Source: Carallia brachiata
Taxonomy: Eukaryota; Streptophyta; Magnoliopsida; Malpighiales; Rhizophoraceae
DNA length: 64,000 bases
Direction of reading: 5' to 3'
NCBI GenBank assembly: GCA_021464245.1
Contig: JADCRB010000001.1
Location: forward strand, 5,762,152 to 5,826,151
Position numbers and translations under genes: made by a program. The stretch's first letter is position 1. Every line of letters begins with the position of its first letter. The notes beneath the pieces are model-generated. The model was not told where the DNA came from and searched no databases. It saw only the letters and a program-made list of their open reading frames with translations. Shown piece by piece: positions 58,126 through 64,000 of this stretch.

Positions 58126-61100
58126 TTAAACTCTAGTCCTCTTGCCGCTGCAACTGGGACATTTGTATTGTTTGATATATTCTGCGCCTTTGCAGGCGTG
58201 ATCTTGACACATTTTCCGTGGAACCATTTCTCGCATACGTCACAGCAAATCCAGAATTCATCGGTGCCGTAACTTTCCCCACATGCCCCACAAGAAGCAC
58301 CCTGTTCGTCATCTTCTTCCTCAGCCCCACTATCAGCATCTTCCCTAGGTGGTAAAGACATCTTCACTGCCTTATTTGGGGATTCGGATTGCCGAGGTTG
58401 CTTAAGGATCAATCCATACCGAGAAAACATTTAAAACTTGATCAAAAGAGAAACAAATATGGCAAATGAATGAAATGAAAATTTCAGTTCATAGTTTTTT
58501 ACCATCTTCCCACTTGATTTGCTTTTGCTACTGTTGTGAGTTCCTGATTGTTCCTTAAATTGCTTAACATTTCCTGACACAACTTCAAATATTGTAGGGA
58601 GCTCATTTATCATATGGAAAAGCCTCTTCCTGTGAATGAAGTTCCAACATCATTACAATGATATCTTCATATTTTATTGGTTTTACACTAAATGGAATGA
58701 TGTTGCACGGCAATTTGTTTGATCTGATTAAAGACTAGCCATTGAATCACTATTTGGTGGTCCAGTACAACAGCTATCCTAGCCAGTGTTGAATTAACAG
58801 CACAGAATGTGATCTCATGCCAGTATTCATTTCTGTTCAGAAAGAGTCATCATAATAATGATGAGTTGATGATTGACTTCAAAAGTTTTTGGATATAATA
58901 GCCCAGAAAATTTCATCCATAAATTCAATCCTCACACAAAGGAAAAGGCAAAAACAATATAAAAATTTCATAAGGAAGAACTCAGCCCACCAGAAACATA
59001 ATTAAATAAATAAAAGTTATAGGAACGAGGGAATGGAAAAGAAAATCTAAAAGAAGGAAGAGAAAAAAAAGAACCAGAACAAGAAGTTTATGGATAGAAA
59101 GAAATGCTAGCTTATCGTGTCACACTGAACCGAATTGACCATCCAAATCGTAGATGGTTGAATTGCCTCAGCAAAATGACCAGATAAAAGGTCAAAACTA
59201 CTTTTCCGGTGAATGAGATAGTGCCCAAACCAAGTTATAGCACTCAGTAAAAGATAAAAATCAGCTCACAAGAATTCCATGAGCTTGTTGACACGAGACA
59301 GAACTAAAAAAAAAAAAAACAAACAGATGCTTAGGGGAATGGATGAAAGTTGTTTATTGTGGACATGCGAAGCTAAAGATTCCAACTAGAGGCAAAAAAC
59401 CTTGACTTAGCACCCACCCATCTTTAAATACTATTCATATTGTTTATTTTTTACCTTCTCTTCGTATTAGTTATCTGTAATTGTTGGTGAGCCATTTTGT
59501 TGTTTGATTGCTTTCTTTTTTTCATTTGATGGAATAGAATGTCTATGAATAATACACTACTTGCCTAGGTGTGTAGCATATGAGATATGATATGTATTCA
59601 GAATATGTCAAAGCTGAGAGTTTCAATTCTAAATTGCACTGGGTTTAATATTGGATTCCACTAAACGTTGTATATATTTTAAATTTTGAATTGCAGTAGT
59701 TTTGGAATTATAGACTGTATGTGTTTAGTGATGGATTCTACTCAAAAAGTGTAAAGTGGTAGATTTCACATAGCAAATTGATTTGAATTGATCAATTATT
59801 CATATTTTGTGAAAAATCCATTAAACTTTCACTTTTTCTTTTTTATGTTTGCAATACCTATTCAATTACAAAAAGTGGTATCAGAGCTAAATCTCGATCC
59901 ACAAAACAACTTAAAAAACACATTCACCCTGGGAAAAAAAATCACGGAAAGAATTCCTTCTGACAGTAGAAATTAAAAAAAAAAAAAAAAACAGAGTGAG
60001 CCAGTATACCCGCTCCAGGAAGCCCACCGCTCCTGCTATTCTCTGAATGCTTGAGTTTTTGCCACCATCGAAACCAACCAACACCAACCAAACCAGAGTC
60101 ACCAGTCGGCATTCTGCATTTATCCCACCATAAAAAGCTATAACATTGGCGGCAATGTTGATCCTTTCTTTCTCCTTTTCTGCCTCCACAAACCAGCCGA
60201 CCCTCTCATTCACTTACTGCTAGGCTCCCCATGCCCACTCCACCATCAAAGTCGTGCCTTTAGCCACCAGAGATCCACCCCAATGGCTTCACTCATTTGT
60301 ATTTATCCTTTCCAGTTCCCTCGCTCTCTTTGTTGAGTTTGTTGTTAGTTAAAGAGATTGTGGAAGACAAAAGAAGAACCAAGGAAGTAAAGATGGAGCG
60401 AGGGGATTGTCACACCACGTTAAATTTTCAGGAAGCTTTTGACGGAAAGAAATGCGATTCAATAAGAAATAAAGAGTTTCAGCAAGAGAAAGCCTCCTCT
60501 CTTCTCTATCTCTTTATGTTTCTTTGGCCCATACAGGTATAAAAGTGACTTTGTGAAACTAAGGCTAATCCTCTCTCCCATCTAAAACAATGTGTCAGTG
60601 GTGGGATAAGACACCAACAGACAATTACTTTTAGGACAGACACTTTCAAGTACAGGCCCAGTGAAGATTAACTCACAAGGAATCAATTATGACAGATGAG
60701 TCCTGCAAAACTTTAATACTTTGATATTTCACCCGATGGAGTCAAATGGAAATAACAGCTTGAATCAGAAACTACTTAGATCATTGAGTTCTAAACAATC
60801 TCATTTCCTTTCAACCTTTTCAACCTGGGAAGAATGATGTAGACATGCAAGGCTAAAGATTTCAACTAGAGAAAGAAAATATTGACTTTCCCAAAAAATC
60901 CAAACCTACCTTTGAATATTATTCGGAGAGTTTATTTTTAACTTTTTATTCTTTGTGCTCATCTGTGATGATTGGTGAGATTTTCTGTATTTTGACTGCT
61001 GTTCTTTTCTGGAGTAGAATGTCTATGTATACTACTCCTTGTCTAGTTGTTTAACATAGGAGATACGATATGTTTTTGGAATAAGTTAAAGCTGAGAGTT

Positions 61101-62513
61101 TGAATTGTGCTGGGTTTGGTGGGAATTTCACTAAACATATCTGAATTAACTGTGTGTGTTTAGTGGTGGATTCCACTGAACGTTGCGTGTTGTTAAGTGG
61201 TGGATTCCGCTTTGTGAATTAATGTGAATTGTTCAATTGTTTGTATACTGTGAAAAATCAAGTAAACTTTCACCCTTTTTTTCTTCCTTGTTCTCAAAAC
61301 CTGTCATATATCAACCTTTAGTTCAGAGGAACTACAATATAAAGGAGGGTGCAAACCCAACAAAAACCCCATTTAGGGCAAAGATGAGAATGGAATGGTT
61401 TGTCTTTGAGGATGGTCTAGTCATTTTGAGACAAATGTTATGGTACATTCTTTAAGTAACTGATTGGTTAATCACCTTTGGACTCTACAGCTAGTACGAG
61501 AACATCAACCAACTGAGATTGTGATTTTCTAATGCCAGCCCATACTGCTTGGTGGAAGATTCTGAGCAAGATTATTATGGGCCTGATGAGGAAGATTATG
61601 GCTTATGTATCCCAGCAAGGAAGTCAAGAATTTGAGTAAAGAAGAAACCGTCTTTCATGGAAAAAAGGGGAGAAACAAAGGAACTGTCAATCTTATAATT
61701 TCAGGAAGAAAAAAAAAGAAAAAGTGGAGAAACAAACGAGATTTCCATTCTTTTTCCACGGCCAAATAAGCATTGAACTGTCAATAAGCAACAGAATGAG
61801 ACATGCCTCCTAAAGTATGCCATTGTGTTACTTGTCCCTGAAGATACGCATCCATGAAACCAGAACGGAAAACTACAGAGATAAATGTGCCTAAAAGCTT
61901 CTTTACAGAACCATGTGACTGAACATTACAGTATCTCAGATCAATATGTCAAGGATTTCATGGTTAGCTCTTAAGATTATCCTATAGATGTACAATGAAC
62001 TAAGAACCTTGCTAGAATCACGCATATGGAAAATTGAAGATAGTTTGTGTCATTATAAAATAAGAAATAATAAGATGCCAAATATTTGTAATTGACACAA
62101 ATGATAAACGATCAGAACTTCCAAAAGTTATAACCTCCATGTGAAGTCAGAATCAGGTACACTACAGACACTTATCTAAATCCAAAATTAAACATATGGC
62201 AAGACCAGGAGGGAATAACTAGTGCACAATACATCAACAGAATATCGTGGACAATAATTGACAAGAAGGAAAAGCTGAACATACCTTTCGTTCTTACCAA
62301 AACCAAAGCGAGCACCAAAATAAAATGCAACTGCAAGCAACCATGAATCACTGTGGACTGCAACCAGCGATAACCAGTCCTTCTCTTGCATCCCATCTCT
62401 AGCAAAATTTATACCTAGCGCTGGCTCAGGGAGCTCAGGAGGTACTTCCTCCACAGGCAGGTTAACTTCCCATGTCTCACTCGGAAGTCCATACAAGCAA
62501 AGGTTCTCCTTCT
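58126..62513 (-). CDS. Alfin-like PHD-finger protein, 3' part, one frame break
   Basis: Visible exons: 62513-62285, 58629-58503 and 58400-58126. They encode the Alfin N-terminal domain from [21 protein letters not shown] through [16 protein letters not shown], then [19 protein letters not shown], a linker, and a PHD finger with [36 protein letters not shown]. Earlier exons should lie beyond the window's right edge: exon 62513 opens after AG at a family-typical phase, inside the DPEKEN region. Alfin-like proteins read H3K4me3 in the nucleus and modulate stress and root genes. Near 58171-58173 one A seems missing from a short A-run, so the last two zinc-binding cysteines and the true stop (58126-58128) are out of frame. 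As read, translation continues to 58044. The intron of 3.7 kb contains a small LTR retroelement. Confidence 0.9.
59358..59870 (+). repeat. 5' LTR of the intronic retroelement
   Basis: Begins TG and pairs with 60838-61312. Divergence between the two LTRs indicates an old insertion. The end is approximate. Confidence 0.8.
59876..59887 (+). other. Primer-binding site, initiator-Met tRNA
   Basis: TGGTATCAGAGC, a perfect complement to the 3' end of plant initiator-Met tRNA, five bases after the LTR end. Confidence 0.85.
60838..61312 (+). repeat. 3' LTR of the intronic retroelement
   Basis: Aligns with 59358-59870 and is about 40 bp shorter through several small deletions. Confidence 0.8.
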
Positions 62514-64000
62514 CTACATGCTCGAATATTTGATACCATCACCAACAAAAACAAGCATTTGCATCGGAAATCCGCAACAAAAATATTTCAAACTAAGTAT
62601 TTGCAGAAACACTGTGCTAATCATAAGCTCTTGCTGAAAAGCCCACAATTTGATTGTAACGACAACATTTTGTTACAGTGATGATCTCATAGACAAGAAT
62701 ATCTAATAGTGTGACTAAGTATCTATCAAAAAAACAAAAAAAAAGAGATTTGGCTTTCACATTCATAGCAATTTCTTCTCAGTAGAGGCCTTAAATGACA
62801 GCATGCAATCAATAAAACAAAACACTAATATTTTGGGCATTCATATTGCTGTGTAAAAGAAAGAGAATAATGAAAAGCAGGGATCATGATCAGGTAAAAG
62901 TACATCAAAGATCACATCCTGGCATCCAAATGTTTAAAAATAATCGCATAAAGAGTGGACCCACCAAAATATAGACTAGCTTCAAGCACATTTGCCATCA
63001 TAGTAACTACATTAGTTTCACAATTTGAACCATACTATCAAGCCTGAGATATGCTGCACTCCCAAACTCTACAGTTGGAGGATGCAAATGCTCAAAAATA
63101 TTCAGGCATTTACAAAGTGTGACTATTGAAACACAATCTTCTTTTCTAATTTCATTTGTTACATATCTAATTGGGACGCATTGATAAAAGAACACCAGTA
63201 AATATGCTTTCATGTGCAATCTTTCTTTTCTAATGCCATTTGTGACAAATCTAATTGGCCAATGTATAGGAAAGCCAGCAAAATATGCTCACAAACATAG
63301 AGCTGTATTGTTTATAGTCCCGTGTACACATTATACCACGCAAGCACAACAACTACCCCCCCTCTCAATCAATGAAAGTTAATCAGGTACACACATTAAA
63401 AACTAACCCTATTCAACACTGTATTGCAAATGTATTGGCAAATGCCCAAGAAAATTGTCAGAGATAGAGTGGCCAACTAACAAAATGTGATTTCAACACT
63501 TGAGATATGTGGAGAATGTAGTCCCATGATCCGTAAAAGAGTGCATCTCAGAGCACAAGACTCCCGCACACTGGAAGGTCAAATGTACACAATCCTTCTC
63601 TTGTTTTAACAAGAAGGCCAGGAGAATCTAGTCCATGACACAAACAAAGGCCGTTCCAAATGCAAGAGGCTCCTATTATATTTTGCGTCCTGGGAAGGGT
63701 CAAAGGTTTGCAAAATCTAGCTCCATGACATGTATTGGCAAATGAGGAGAGATGATTAGGGAAAAAAAAAACACGTATCTTTGCCAACACGTGTCGGAAT
63801 GGATCAACACCTATATCAATTTTCCTTTTTTTTTGATATATTTTCCAGAATTAGAAAGTGGAATAATTAATTAACAAATGTAAGACTGCCATGTCAATTG
63901 CAAACCAGTATGTAGCTAACATATTGCCTTCTTAGACAGCCATATTTATGGCAGACAGAATAGAACAATGAGAAACATTTAGAATTTAGAATAACGAATC
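62514..64000 (-). other. Probable Alfin-like intron sequence to the window edge
   Basis: No exon recognised. The missing N-terminal Alfin exons (EVFRDF, LTTDVEEFYQQCDP-type motifs) were looked for on the minus strand and not found, so this is probably intron and the gene continues to the right. Confidence 0.5.

Larger units (their letters stand above)
59358..61312 (+). mobile_element. Small non-autonomous LTR retrotransposon in the Alfin-like intron
   Basis: Two direct repeats of about 0.5 kb, 59358-59870 and 60838-61312, enclose about 970 bp. They start TGTGGACATGCGAAGC and TGTAGACATGCAAGGC and share GCTAAAGATTCCAACTAGAG, TAGAATGTCTATG, AAAGCTGAGAGTTT and TGTGAAAAATC, with clear divergence. 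A perfect initiator-Met primer-binding site follows the first repeat, and a purine-rich GGGAAGAA tract precedes the second. The interior has no gag or pol motif. Size fits a TRIM-like or otherwise deleted copia relative, transcribed opposite to the host gene. Confidence 0.85.

Noticed and set aside
59911..60213. 100-codon minus-strand frame inside the intronic retroelement
   Set aside because: No recognisable domain, and it lies opposite to the element; noted only as possible captured sequence.
1..64000. CRISPR array, bacterial operon or rRNA
   Set aside because: No regularly spaced identical repeats, no cas-like frames and no rRNA motifs; the DNA is plant nuclear.

Overview
This is nuclear DNA from a flowering plant, almost certainly a eudicot. 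The evidence is GT-AG introns in AT-rich sequence, plant-only gene families (an LRR receptor kinase of the XII/MIK2 type, a KUP/HAK/KT potassium transporter, an Alfin-like PHD protein, an SC35-type SR protein) and a dense layer of plant transposons. I cannot name the species from sequence alone.

Layout. 0-3.5 kb: a decayed Ty1/copia element on the minus strand with two recognisable LTRs. 5.5-8.7 kb: an intact two-exon LRR receptor-like kinase (minus). 8.7-13.5 kb: AT-rich spacer holding copies of a SINE-like repeat and the 5' end of a second copia element. 13.5 kb: a nuclear tRNA-Ala(AGC) (minus). 13.8-15.5 kb: a 621-bp non-autonomous hAT element with a perfect 8-bp target duplication, then an 0.8-kb fold-back element. 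18.5-24.2 kb: a complete 5.7-kb hAT transposon with inverted termini, an 8-bp target duplication, GAGCTCG-rich subterminal arrays and a nearly intact BED-finger transposase (minus). 25.3-28.1 kb: two MITEs. 30.7-33.1 kb: an eight-exon SC35 splicing-factor gene (minus) with a telo-box just upstream. 33.4-37 kb: another MITE and a LINE remnant (minus). 39.4-42.7 kb: an endogenous pararetrovirus (Caulimoviridae) fragment (plus) with coat, protease and RNase H remnants and a recognisable as-1/TATA promoter. 44.2-51.3 kb: a ten-exon potassium transporter of the KUP7/POT7 type (plus) whose frame is broken several times by 1-2 base losses. 54.1-55.6 kb: a small, probably mitochondrial, glycine-rich RNA-binding protein (plus). 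58.1-62.5 kb and beyond the right edge: the 3' part of an Alfin-like gene (minus), with a miniature LTR retrotransposon inside a 3.7-kb intron.

The host genes look like an ordinary gene neighbourhood with no operon-like logic: a surface receptor, a splicing factor, an ion transporter, an organellar RNA-binding protein and a chromatin reader. The unusual content is in the mobile layer. The strongest items are the near-complete hAT element, the pararetroviral promoter with its repeated as-1 motif, the cluster of deletion-only frameshifts in two otherwise well conserved genes, and the SINE-like family seen three times in one window. I saw no CRISPR array, bacterial operon or evidently new gene system. 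All splice sites and protein families were read by eye and not checked against a database.
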